Shown here: in pieces, positions 15,401 through 22,683 of the stretch
Layout: each line of letters begins with the position of its first letter
Position numbering within the stretch: the stretch's first letter is position 1
Made by a program: the position numbers and the translations under genes
Notes under the pieces: generated by a model
The model's database searches: none
Seen by the model: the letters and a program-made list of their open reading frames with translations, nothing else
What the model was told of the DNA's origin: nothing
Source of the DNA: Candidatus Cacconaster stercorequi
GTDB lineage: Bacteria; Bacillota; Clostridia; Oscillospirales; Oscillospiraceae
Direction of reading: 5' to 3'
DNA length: 48,872 nt
Assembly: GCA_018064925.1 (NCBI GenBank)
Contig: JAGHUH010000008.1
Span: forward strand, 1 to 48,872

Positions 15401-15582
15401 TGTGCGCCTCCGTACTTTTTCAACCATGCCGTGAACTCGTCCACCAGTACGCGGGTGCATCCTCCCAAATGCAGCACCGGGAAGCCGTCCAACTTCGCCC
15501 ACCGGTAAATGGTGGGACGCGATACACCTGCCATTTGTGCGGCCTGCGCCATCGAAACGGCAATGGGTCTGATCTCTGCCAT
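15397..15582 (-). CDS. AlpA/excisionase-type HTH protein (61 aa)
   Basis: A MerR-like winged helix-turn-helix fills the protein: VSMAQAAQMAGVSRPTIYRW (residues 9-28), then GFPVLHLGGCTRVLVDEFTAWL. This is the standard excisionase/AlpA fold used by phages and satellites for recombination directionality or activation. AAAGGAGAG precedes the ATG at 15582, which directly follows the Cro-like gene's stop. In PICIs of Gram-negative hosts AlpA turns on the island; here excision together with the integrase is the likeliest role. Confidence 0.8.
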   Translation of the reverse strand: MAEIRPIAVSMAQAAQMAGVSRPTIYRWAKLDGFPVLHLGGCTRVLVDEFTAWLKKYGGAQ

Positions 15583-15762
15583 TTAGTCACTCTCCTTTGC
15601 AAGTTTCTGGATAATTTCCTTAATTTTCCGCTTTTCTTCTGCGCCCAGCTCGTGCCGCAGCTTGCGGGACAAGCTGCAATCTGCGATCCCCAGCGCATCG
15701 GCCACTTGCCAAAGTTTAACGCCGGAATCAGCCGCCATAAATCGGATGTCCTGATTAGCCAT
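15583..15762 (-). CDS. Cro-like small HTH regulator (59 aa)
   Basis: A compact helix-turn-helix: FMAADSGVKLWQVADALGIA, then DCSLSRKLRHELG and a basic helix. The start at 15762 has AAAGGAGGG upstream and avoids a leader that would cover the control region. It is the first gene of the minus-strand replication operon, diverging from the XRE repressor gene across a 236-bp control region, as in a phage cro/cI switch. It probably represses the repressor promoter; that is inference from position. Confidence 0.7.
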   Translation of the reverse strand: MANQDIRFMAADSGVKLWQVADALGIADCSLSRKLRHELGAEEKRKIKEIIQKLAKESD

Positions 15763-15821
15763 ACAATTCCCTCCTTTGCAAAAATTGTTGTTGAGAGCAT
15801 TGTAGCACAAAACTCAGTTTA

Positions 15822-15840
15822 TTTCAACCTATAGTTGAAA
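15822..15840. promoter_or_regulatory. Perfect inverted repeat, candidate repressor operator
   Basis: TTTCAAC-CTATA-GTTGAAA, 60 bases upstream of the Cro-like gene, sits where the minus-strand promoter should be. It is the clearest symmetric site in the switch region and suits the XRE repressor. Nearby (about 15876-15905) ATTAA recurs three times with roughly 11-bp phasing. Confidence 0.55.
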
Positions 15841-15950
15841 AATAAATAAAATATAGCAAAGCATGGCCAAACGGTATTAAGCGTGATTAAACTGTATTAA
15901 ACGGGATATTACGGAATGTAATGCAAAAAATTAATATTTTGATGTTGTTG

Positions 15951-15979
15951 TTGACATTAGCGGTAAATCAGCGTATTAT
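15951..15979 (+). promoter_or_regulatory. Promoter of the XRE repressor gene
   Basis: TTGACA (15951-15956) and TATTAT (15974-15979) with a 17-bp spacer. The predicted start point lies almost at the ribosome binding site (GGAGG, 15986), so the leader is very short. Confidence 0.75.
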
Positions 15980-15998
15980 CTTATCGGAGGTGCAAGCT

Positions 15999-16529
15999 AT
16001 GAGCGATTTAACAATTTTTGCAAAAAATATAAAGAGGTTACGCGAAGAAAAAGGCATGACACTGAAAGAGCTTGCAGAAACTATCGGAGTATCTCCTCAG
16101 GCCGTTTCCGCATATCAGAAAGCAGGAACAGAAAACGGGAAGGCTCCAACGCTTGATAAGGCGATAGACCTCGCCTCTGCGCTTGGCGTGTCTATCGGAG
16201 AGCTTTGTGGATCAACTGGAGCTACAGAAGAAAAAACGCTTGGAGACATTGCCTTGCTGTTCGCGTATATGATGGAGCACTGGCTTTCTGCCCATGTAAT
16301 CAGTGTTCCTGGAAAGTGTACCGGGGGTCAATACAGTTTTTCAGAGTCCTATCCTGCATTAGCATTTTCACCAGATAGTGAAATAGGGAAATTTATAGTC
16401 GACTACTCAAAAATGAGAGACGTTAGAAACTCTGGCACAATAGACCAACAACTATTCGACAGATGGGTTGAGGGTACTATTTCACGTTTGAGTGGAATTA
16501 ACATCCAAACCGAAGACTTACCATTTTGA
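15999..16529 (+). CDS. XRE-family repressor (176 aa), CI/Stl-like
   Basis: Residues about 5-65 are an XRE helix-turn-helix (IKRLREEKGMTLKELAETIG, VSPQAVSAYQKAG), ending ALGVSIGELC. The C-terminal 100 residues are not a LexA-type protease domain (no Ser-Lys pair recognisable), so induction may be by a protein ligand rather than RecA, as for satellite Stl repressors. This is inference. The start at 15999 has GGAGG nine bases upstream and lies 20 bases after the -10. It is followed by integrase on the same strand. Confidence 0.78.
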   Translation: MSDLTIFAKNIKRLREEKGMTLKELAETIGVSPQAVSAYQKAGTENGKAPTLDKAIDLASALGVSIGELCGSTGATEEKTLGDIALLFAYMMEHWLSAHVISVPGKCTGGQYSFSESYPALAFSPDSEIGKFIVDYSKMRDVRNSGTIDQQLFDRWVEGTISRLSGINIQTEDLPF

Positions 16530-16692
16530 AAGCAAAATCCAAAACGTTTGTGATTTTCAAAAAGCGCATAAAAAAACCGCCCCGGCGCTACCAACACCGG
16601 GACGGTAAGCAGTACACCCAACCAACCACGAAAGGGATATTCTGCCCTTATAGGGTAGCATATTCCGCCGGAACTTACAAGGAGGAAATTTT

Positions 16693-17865
16693 ATGCCACG
16701 CAAAAACACACGCACAGCCGCCGGAGCTGGCAGCATCCGACAGAGGCCGGACGGACGATGGGAGGCGCGGATCACCGTTGGCAACGATCCAGGTACCGGC
16801 AAGCCCATCCGCCGGAGCATATACGGCTCCACGCAGGCAGCGGTCAGAAAACAGATGAACGCCATCATTCGCGAGATCGACAACGGCACATACCAAACTC
16901 CCAACAAGATCACCGTTTCACAGTGGATGGAGGAATGGATCACAGCCTTTTGCGCTAACCGGGTAAAGCCTACCACAATAGCCTCCTATCGCGCAGTGAT
17001 CAAAAATCATGTAAATCCGGCCATTGGTGCCATGGAGATACAGGCCGTTCGTGGGACGCACATACAGCGCATTTACAACACCATGACAGCCGCCGGATTA
17101 ACCGGGAAAACCGTCAAGAATGCCGGTGCCGTTCTCCACAAGGCTTTCAGCGTGGCACTGAAACAGGGCTTGATTGCTGCCAATCCCTGCGATGCTGCCG
17201 AACTGCCGAAAGTGATACAAAAGCCCATCAAACCGCTGACAGACGAAGAAATCCCACGTTTCCTTGCGGCCATTGACGAACACCCGTTCCGCAATGGGTA
17301 CGGCCTGTGTCTGTTCGCTGGTCTGCGTGAGGGCGAATGCCTGGGCTTATCATGGGATAGCGTGGACTTTGAAAACCGGCGGATCACCGTCGGCCAGCAG
17401 CTCCAGAAAAGCAAAACAGAAAGCGGACGGTACTACATCGCCACCTCCACCAAAAACGGCAAAACGCGGGTAATCGCCCCGCCGGAGATTGCCTTTGACT
17501 ATCTGCGAGACGAACGCCGCCGACAAGCCGAAAACAAACTGAGAGCAGGGAAAGCATGGAGTAATCCCGAAAACCTGTGCTTCACCACGGAAACAGGCCG
17601 GTATATCCTGCCGGAGATTTTCCGCCGGGCATACAAGAAGATCATGGCCGGTATTGGTCGCCCGGATGCTCGTGTGCATGATCTGCGCCACACCTGCGCC
17701 ACCGTCGCCATTGCGTCGGGATCAGACATCAAATCTGTGCAAGACCTCATGGGACACGCCACAGCCAGCTTTACACTGAATGTGTACGCGCACACCTCGG
17801 AGCGCATGAAGGAGGACACGGCCAGCCGAGTACAGGGCTATTATGACAACCTTAGAAAAGCATAG
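16693..17865 (+). CDS. int: Tyrosine recombinase / integrase (390 aa)
   Basis: An N-terminal AP2-like arm-binding domain (GSIRQRPDGRWEARITVG), a SAM-like core-binding domain (about residues 70-170) and a C-terminal catalytic domain. The catalytic set is complete: R212 (AGLREGE), likely K254, H329-x2-R332 (HDLRHT), H355 (LMGHA) and the nucleophile Y365 (NVYAH). It would integrate and excise the island at the tRNA-Ser 3' end, 150 bases away. GGAGG precedes the ATG at 16693. A GC-rich hairpin (about 16582-16606) lies between it and the repressor gene, which may limit read-through. Confidence 0.95.
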   Translation: MPRKNTRTAAGAGSIRQRPDGRWEARITVGNDPGTGKPIRRSIYGSTQAAVRKQMNAIIREIDNGTYQTPNKITVSQWMEEWITAFCANRVKPTTIASYRAVIKNHVNPAIGAMEIQAVRGTHIQRIYNTMTAAGLTGKTVKNAGAVLHKAFSVALKQGLIAANPCDAAELPKVIQKPIKPLTDEEIPRFLAAIDEHPFRNGYGLCLFAGLREGECLGLSWDSVDFENRRITVGQQLQKSKTESGRYYIATSTKNGKTRVIAPPEIAFDYLRDERRRQAENKLRAGKAWSNPENLCFTTETGRYILPEIFRRAYKKIMAGIGRPDARVHDLRHTCATVAIASGSDIKSVQDLMGHATASFTLNVYAHTSERMKEDTASRVQGYYDNLRKA

Positions 17866-17870
17866 ACAAA

Positions 17871-17906
17871 GACCCGGCGGATATGCTCTGCCGGGTCTCT
17901 CGTTTT
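17871..17906 (+). terminator. Terminator after integrase
   Basis: GACCCGGC and GCCGGGTC pair around an 11-base loop, followed by TCTCGTTTT, six bases past the integrase stop. Confidence 0.75.
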
Positions 17907-17957
17907 GGGGTAAAAATGGGGTATAAAAATCTGTTTGGGGTAAACTTAGGGGTAAAC
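17907..17957. repeat. Right arm-type GGGGTAAA repeats
   Basis: Four copies of GGGGTA(T)AA start at 17907, 17918, 17937 and 17949, all in the same orientation and inside the island's right end. They mirror the pair at 7690-7710 and are candidate integrase or Xis arm sites. Confidence 0.5.
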
Positions 17958-18037
17958 CGCTGCTTTTGGACACAAGAAAAAGCCTGTAACCATTGAGATT
18001 ACAGGCTTTTCGTCTGGCGCAGTGGGAGGGATTTGAA
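17949..18037. repeat. Right attachment repeat (attR side), 89 bp
   Basis: This ungapped match to 7503-7591 has 11 mismatches. The 24-bp identical core (18014-18037) is the 3' end of tRNA-Ser, so integration restores an intact tRNA gene. The part left of the core carries a terminator for the tRNA. Confidence 0.85.
17978..18010 (-). terminator. Terminator of tRNA-Ser
   Basis: AAAAGCCTGTAA pairs with TTACAGGCTTTT. Read on the minus strand the hairpin ends in TTTTTC, right after the tRNA 3' end. A sister hairpin with base changes lies at 7531-7566. Confidence 0.8.
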
Positions 18038-18106
18038 CCCTCGTGCCGCTTTTGACGACAACACGATTTCCAGTCGTGCTCGTTATGACCACTTCGATAC
18101 CACTGC
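18015..18106 (-). tRNA. tRNA-Ser(GGA)
   Basis: This 92-nt gene has acceptor stem GCAGTGG/CCACTGC, an encoded CCA, a long class II variable arm, a T-loop reading GGTTCAAATCC, and an anticodon loop CTGGAAA giving GGA. It reads serine UCC/UCU codons. Its 3' 24 bases are the integration core of the island. Confidence 0.95.
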
Positions 18107-18246
18107 AAATATTCAGTTGTTTTCACAACATTGCTTATTATAGCAAATTTCCCGTACTTGTCAATAGTATTTTCGGAAAAATCTGCATAAATTTCAAAGG
18201 GCCGCCCGCTTTTGCGGACAGCCCCTCTCTGCGATACCCTGTTTTG

Positions 18247-18423
18247 TTACTTCATCATGGTCGTGACCGTATCCATGGCCGAGTCCATTGCGTTACCCAT
18301 CCGCTGCATGGCCTTGCCCACAGTGGTTTTTCTGGCCTGCGGCCTGGGGTTAACGATCATATCCACGACAGCACCGGCCACCATGCCGATGCACACGCCA
18401 CGCACAAATGTGGTCGTATTCAT
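18247..18423 (-). CDS. Small membrane-associated hypothetical protein (58 aa)
   Basis: One hydrophobic segment (FVRGVCIGMVAGAVVDMIV, about residues 6-24) is followed by a basic region and a Met-rich amphipathic helix (MQRMGNAMDSAMDTVTTMM). It resembles small YtxH-like envelope proteins in plan only. AAAGGAG lies nine bases before the start at 18423. It is monocistronic and divergent from the next gene. Confidence 0.6.
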   Translation of the reverse strand: MNTTTFVRGVCIGMVAGAVVDMIVNPRPQARKTTVGKAMQRMGNAMDSAMDTVTTMMK

Positions 18424-18491
18424 GTTTCTCAACTCCTTTTTCGGTACAGACATAGTATGCTCGCCAAAACAGAAAAAACGCCTTGCATTTG

Positions 18492-18520
18492 TTGCCAAAA
18501 TCGCCGTTTGATGCTATAAT
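18492..18520 (+). promoter_or_regulatory. Promoter for the OMPDC-like / phosphatase / YgiQ operon
   Basis: TTGCCA (18492-18497), a 17-bp spacer and TATAAT (18515-18520), 37 bases before the first start codon. Confidence 0.7.
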
Positions 18521-18557
18521 ATAATTTGATAAATTATGATTAAAAAGGAGTTTTACT

Positions 18558-19328
18558 ATGTCTATTCAGAAATTACAGGAAACGATCCGCACCAGAAAAA
18601 CCCCTGTGGCTTTGGGTCTCAGCCCCGCAGCCGACCGCTTGAGCCGCAAAATTCTGAAAAACTTTACCGATATGTACGGCGAATGCGCCATGGCCAATGC
18701 AGAGGCCGCCCGCTACATGGGCTGTCAGGCGTTGGACGCCGCCGCGGAAAAGCTGCCCGCCGTGATGCTCCGCGCCGAAAGCTATCTGTGCTACGGCTCC
18801 ATGGGCTATGATGTACTGATCAATCTGGCCGGCATTGCCCACAACCGCGGGATGTATGTCATTATCGACTGCCGCACCACGGACGCCCAGGCTTGGCTGG
18901 AGGGTGTGGGCATGGCTGACGCCGTGACCGTTACCCCCTATGCAGGCGGCGACTGCTGCGCCGTGGGCGAGGATAAGGCCGTGTTTGCCGTGACCCGCAC
19001 CGCCAATCCCTCCGGCGGCGATCTGCAAAATCTGATAGCCGGTGACCGCCCCCTGTATGTGGCCGCGGCGGAGCAGATGAACCGCAAGGGCGCCGGCTGC
19101 ATCATCGAAACGGGCTACTCCCTGGACATCAAGGAGCTGCGCAAAAAGCTGGATAAAAACGCCTTTTTGCTGCTGACAAACTGCGACGACGAGAACGCCA
19201 TCTGCGCCTTTGACGATTACGGTCACGGCGCACTGGTGGTGGACAACACCCTGCAGTATGCCGACGATATCCCCGCCGCGGTGGATGCCGCCATGGCCGA
19301 GATGAAGAAATTCGTCACCGTCCTGTAA
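18558..19328 (+). CDS. Divergent orotidine-5'-phosphate-decarboxylase-fold protein (256 aa)
   Basis: The layout follows type 2 PyrF: PVALGLSPAADRL near residue 16, the barrel strand GMYVIIDCRTTD at 98-109, VTVTPYAGGDCC, and FAVTRTANPSGGDLQNL. In OMP decarboxylases the active site is D-x-K-x-x-D. Here the equivalent is D104-C-R106-T-T-D109, with arginine for the essential lysine, and the C-terminal phosphate-binding loop is also altered. Decarboxylation is therefore doubtful; a changed substrate or a regulatory role is possible. AAAGGAG precedes the ATG. It heads an operon with the phosphatase-GNAT and YgiQ genes, not a pyrimidine cluster. Confidence 0.65.
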   Translation: MSIQKLQETIRTRKTPVALGLSPAADRLSRKILKNFTDMYGECAMANAEAARYMGCQALDAAAEKLPAVMLRAESYLCYGSMGYDVLINLAGIAHNRGMYVIIDCRTTDAQAWLEGVGMADAVTVTPYAGGDCCAVGEDKAVFAVTRTANPSGGDLQNLIAGDRPLYVAAAEQMNRKGAGCIIETGYSLDIKELRKKLDKNAFLLLTNCDDENAICAFDDYGHGALVVDNTLQYADDIPAAVDAAMAEMKKFVTVL

Positions 19329-19339
19329 GATCAGCCGCT

Positions 19340-20386
19340 ATGACGACGATTTATCTCATCCGCCATGCCGAGGCCGAGGGCAACCTCTATCGCATCGCCC
19401 AGGGTCATCTGAACGGCACCATTACCGACCGCGGCTATCTGCAGATCGAGGCGCTGCAAAAGCGCTTTGCCGACATCCACATCGACGCCGTGTACAGCAG
19501 TGATCTGCGCCGCGCCTGCATCACCGCCCGCGCCATCTACAAGCCAAAGGGACTGCCCCTGCACCGCACGCCCGACTTCCGCGAGGTCAACATGGGTGTA
19601 TGGGAGGGCCGCACATGGCAGGAGCTGCGCATGGACGACGAGGAGCAGCTCTACTATTTTAACCGCGACCTCTCCCGCTGGAAGGTGGAAGGATGCGAGA
19701 CCTGTCAGCAGGTGCTGGATCGCTACATCCCCGCTTTGCGCCGCGTTGCCGCCGAAAACGAGGGCAAGACCGTAGCCATTTTGAGTCACGGCGCCGCCAT
19801 GCGGATGGTGCTGGGCACGCTGGAAGGCATTCCCATGGAGGAGCTGGGGCGGACACCCCACGGCGACAACACCTCCGTGTCTTTGCTGGAGGTGGAGAAC
19901 GGCGAGATCCGGGTGGTCTACCGAGATGACAACAGCCATCTAACGAAGGCCGGTCTCTCCACCTTTGCCCGCCAGAGCTGGTGGAAGGACAAATACATGA
20001 AGGAAGAGGGCGAATACTACCGCCCCATGAACGACGAATACCGCGCCGAGCTGGCGGCTCTGGGCGTCACCGTCCCCGACGAGGGACTCTGCTACGCCAT
20101 CCGCTTCGGCTTTGAGACCATCGGACTCTATCAGCTTCTGCCGGAGAAAGATCCCCGCTGCGGCTGGATCGGGTGGTATTGGCTGGCACCCGCCTGGCGC
20201 GGAAAGCACCTGGGCATCCCGCCCATGGGACAGGCGGTGGTCTACTATCGCAGGCGCAATGTGGAATATCTGCGCCTTGCCTGCAATGATGAGGCCTCGC
20301 GGGGTTTCTTCATGAAATTCGGATTTACCCCCGCAGAGGGTGACATTCTGGAAAAATACATCGGTTACGGAGATGACACGGAATGA
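19340..20386 (+). CDS. Histidine phosphatase - GNAT acetyltransferase fusion (348 aa)
   Basis: Residues 1-200 are a histidine phosphatase (phosphoglycerate-mutase-like) domain: catalytic YLIRHAEAEGN (R8-H9), the second arginine in SSDLRRA, a glutamate in REVNMGVWEG, and the second histidine in LSHGAAM. Residues about 215-345 look like a GNAT domain (GWYWLAPAWRGKHLG acetyl-CoA loop, LRLACNDEASRGFFMKFGF). The small gap from the upstream gene and the ATGA overlap with the YgiQ gene make an operon. No clear ribosome binding site is seen, suggesting coupling. Substrates are unknown. Confidence 0.8.
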   Translation: MTTIYLIRHAEAEGNLYRIAQGHLNGTITDRGYLQIEALQKRFADIHIDAVYSSDLRRACITARAIYKPKGLPLHRTPDFREVNMGVWEGRTWQELRMDDEEQLYYFNRDLSRWKVEGCETCQQVLDRYIPALRRVAAENEGKTVAILSHGAAMRMVLGTLEGIPMEELGRTPHGDNTSVSLLEVENGEIRVVYRDDNSHLTKAGLSTFARQSWWKDKYMKEEGEYYRPMNDEYRAELAALGVTVPDEGLCYAIRFGFETIGLYQLLPEKDPRCGWIGWYWLAPAWRGKHLGIPPMGQAVVYYRRRNVEYLRLACNDEASRGFFMKFGFTPAEGDILEKYIGYGDDTE

Positions 20387-22356
20387 GAGGGACTGCGTTT
20401 TTACCTGTCAGCCGGGAGGAAATGATCGCCCGCGACTGGTACTATTATGATTTTCTGGTGGTCACGGCAGACGCCTACATCGACCACCCCAGCTTTGGTA
20501 CCACGCTGATCGCCCGTGTACTGGAGAGTGAGGGGTATCGCGTGGCCATTCTGGCGCAGCCGGACTGGCACAGCGCCGATGCGTTCCGCGCCATGGGCAA
20601 GCCCCGCTACGGCGTGATGATCGGCGGCGGCAATCTGGACTCCATGGTGGCGCACTACACCGTGGCCAAGCGCCGCCGGACGCAGGATCTCTACTCCCCC
20701 GGCGGCAAAATGGGCTGCCGTCCCGACCGCCCCACCATCGTCTATGCCAACCGCGCCCGGGAAGCGTTCCCGGATACTCCCATTGTCATTGGCGGTCTGG
20801 AGGCGTCGCTGCGCCGCTTTGCCCACTACGACTACTGGGACGATAAGGTGCGCCGCAGTATTCTCTTTGACGCACCGGCCGACCTGCTGACCTACGGTAT
20901 GGGCGAGAGCGCCACCCGCGAGATCGCCCGCCGTCTGGCCGCCAAGGTGCCGGTGAAGGAGATCACCGATGTACCCGGCACGGCGTACATCGCCGCCGAC
21001 GACAGCGGCTGTCATTTTCACCGCTGCGCCTGCCCCTCCTACGAGGAGGTCTGCGCCGACAAGACCGCCTACGCATTGGCCACAAAAATCCAATACGAGG
21101 AGCATGACCCCGTCCGAGGCAACGCCGTGCTGCAGCCCTGTCAGGGGCGGCTGCTGGTGGTCAATCCGCCGGCGCGTCCCCTGCCGCGCGCCGAGCTGGA
21201 CAAGCTCTATGACCTGCCCTATGTCCGGGAGGTACACCCCATGTATGAAGAAGGTGTGCCCGCCATTGAGGAGGTGCGTTTCTCCATCACCCACAATCGC
21301 GGCTGCTTCGGCGGATGTAACTTCTGCTCGTTGGCGTTCCATCAGGGACGCATGGTCACCTCCCGCTCCATCGACTCCGTGGTACGGGAAGCTGAAATGC
21401 TGACCCATGACCCAAAATTCAAGGGCTATATCCACGATGTGGGCGGCCCCACCGCCAACTTCCGCCACACCTCCTGCAAAAAGCAGAAGGAGCACGGGAT
21501 GTGCAAGGGGCGGAGCTGTCTGGCACCGGAGCCGTGCCCCAATCTGGACGCCGACCACAGCGAGTATACCGAGCTGCTGCAGCGTCTGCGTGCCGTTCCC
21601 GGCATTAAAAAAGTGTTCGTCCGCAGCGGCATCCGCTACGATTACCTGCTGCAGGACAGCAACAAGGACTTCTTCCGGGAGCTGGTGAACTACCATATCT
21701 CCGGTCAACTGAAGGTGGCGCCGGAGCACTGCGTGGCCGGCGTGCTGGATTACATGGGCAAGCCCCACTTTGATGTGTTTCTGAAGTTCTGGCGGCAGTA
21801 TCAGAAGCTGAATGAAAAGGATCAGAAGGAGCAGTATCTGGTGCCCTATCTGATGTCCTCCCATCCCGGCTGCACGCTGAACGATGCCGTGGAGCTGGCG
21901 GAGTTTTTAAAGCGCACCGGCCGCAATCCGGAGCAGGTACAGGATTTCTATCCCACCCCCGGCACGCTGTCCACCTGTATGTACTACACCGGCATCGACC
22001 CCCGGGATATGTCGGAGGTGTATGTGGCCCGTGATCCCCACGATAAGGCGCTGCAGCGCGCTCTGCTGCAGTTCGCCCGCAAGGACAAGCGCGCTCTGGT
22101 CATCGAGGCGTTGGAAAAGGCCGACCGCACCGATCTCATCGGCTTTGAACCAAATTGTCTGATCCGTCCGGTGAAGGGCGAGAAATACTTCGACCGCAAG
22201 CCGGAGGAGATCAAAAAGCCGGCCAAAAAGCGCGACGGCCGCGGCCCCAGACCGGAGGGCACCGTCCACCGCGGACGCCGAAATACCCCGGGACAAAAGG
22301 GGAAAATGTCCGCCAAGAAAAAAGCTGCTTTCGCCAAAAAGCGAAACGGAAAATAA
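20383..22356 (+). CDS. YgiQ-family radical SAM protein (657 aa)
   Basis: The N-terminal domain (YDFLVVTADAYIDHPSFGTT) and the radical SAM cluster motif CFGGCNFC (C308, C312, C315) define the UPF0313/YgiQ family, whose reaction is still unknown. A Cys-rich insert (HTSCKKQKEHGMCKGRSCLAPEPC, split here as two motifs, near residues 365-388) is typical. The C-terminal 40 residues are Lys/Arg-rich, as in many members, suggesting nucleic-acid binding. The ATG overlaps the upstream stop by 4 bases. The gene ends at a strong terminator. Confidence 0.9.
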   Translation: MRGTAFLPVSREEMIARDWYYYDFLVVTADAYIDHPSFGTTLIARVLESEGYRVAILAQPDWHSADAFRAMGKPRYGVMIGGGNLDSMVAHYTVAKRRRTQDLYSPGGKMGCRPDRPTIVYANRAREAFPDTPIVIGGLEASLRRFAHYDYWDDKVRRSILFDAPADLLTYGMGESATREIARRLAAKVPVKEITDVPGTAYIAADDSGCHFHRCACPSYEEVCADKTAYALATKIQYEEHDPVRGNAVLQPCQGRLLVVNPPARPLPRAELDKLYDLPYVREVHPMYEEGVPAIEEVRFSITHNRGCFGGCNFCSLAFHQGRMVTSRSIDSVVREAEMLTHDPKFKGYIHDVGGPTANFRHTSCKKQKEHGMCKGRSCLAPEPCPNLDADHSEYTELLQRLRAVPGIKKVFVRSGIRYDYLLQDSNKDFFRELVNYHISGQLKVAPEHCVAGVLDYMGKPHFDVFLKFWRQYQKLNEKDQKEQYLVPYLMSSHPGCTLNDAVELAEFLKRTGRNPEQVQDFYPTPGTLSTCMYYTGIDPRDMSEVYVARDPHDKALQRALLQFARKDKRALVIEALEKADRTDLIGFEPNCLIRPVKGEKYFDRKPEEIKKPAKKRDGRGPRPEGTVHRGRRNTPGQKGKMSAKKKAAFAKKRNGK

Positions 22357-22358
22357 CC

Positions 22359-22390
22359 AAAACGGACTGTCTGACAGACAGTCCGTTTTT
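22359..22390 (+). terminator. Terminator after the YgiQ gene
   Basis: AAAACGGACTGTC pairs with GACAGTCCGTTTTT around a very short loop, just past the stop codon. Confidence 0.9.
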
Positions 22391-22416
22391 CTCCGGAGCG
22401 CCGTATACTGTATACT

Positions 22417-22572
22417 TGCATATTTATTCCTTTATTCATTTCATTTTTTGTGCATATTGCTCTATTCACTCCCGGTATCTTTTCCTTTTATACGGCATTT
22501 TTGCCACAATTTCTATTTTTACAAATTTTTATTCACTTTACGCTTGACTTTTATTCATTCGTAGCGTATAGT
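22417..22572 (+). promoter_or_regulatory. Promoter of the ABC transporter operon with ArgR-like half-sites
   Basis: TTGACT (22544-22549), a 17-bp spacer and TATAGT (22567-22572) form a good promoter. TATTCA occurs four times (22433, 22463, 22530, 22552), two of them flanking the -35. A 13/14 match to the ARG-box pattern TGNATWWWWATNCA lies at 22417-22430. This suggests ArgR/AhrC control. No other gene is present in 22391-22683. Confidence 0.5.
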
Positions 22573-22579
22573 ATGCATT

Positions 22580-22610
22580 GTCAGGAGGGCAACATCCAGT
22601 TCCCTCTGAC
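22580..22610 (+). other. Leader hairpin in the ABC operon mRNA
   Basis: GTCAGGAGGG and CCCTCTGAC can pair with one bulged G just after the predicted start point, 75 bases before the coding start. No T-run follows, so it may be a 5' stabilising stem rather than an attenuator. Confidence 0.45.
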
Positions 22611-22683
22611 AGGTAACATCTATACCTCCCAAAAGGGTGATTATAGAACCAGAAAATTAAAATTTATGAAAGGAAAAGAAAAG

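Larger units (their letters stand above)
7568..18037. mobile_element. 10.4-kb tRNA-Ser-integrated island, PICI/phage-satellite-like
   Basis: The island is bounded by the 24-bp tRNA 3'-end core at 7568-7591 and 18014-18037, with a tyrosine integrase gene next to the tRNA. In order from the right it carries integrase, XRE repressor, a divergent Cro-like gene, AlpA-like excisionase, a wHTH protein, CHC2 primase, SF3 helicase, an iteron region, small orphans, a cold-shock protein, a sigma factor, an ArpU-like protein, an RHH regulator and five small orphans. No relaxase, T4SS, capsid, portal or terminase gene is present. Size, site and gene order match phage-inducible chromosomal islands; a decayed prophage early region is the alternative. 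Confidence 0.8.

Noticed and set aside
7568-18037. Island as an integrative conjugative or mobilizable element
   Set aside because: No relaxase, coupling protein, T4SS gene or recognisable oriT in the full interval.
7568-18037. Island as a complete prophage
   Set aside because: No portal, terminase, capsid, tail or lysis genes, and 10.4 kb is too short.
20401-21864. Long minus-strand reading frame opposite the YgiQ gene
   Set aside because: Low-complexity His/Ala/Gly-rich product typical of the antisense of a GC-rich gene; no start signal and complete overlap with a clear gene.
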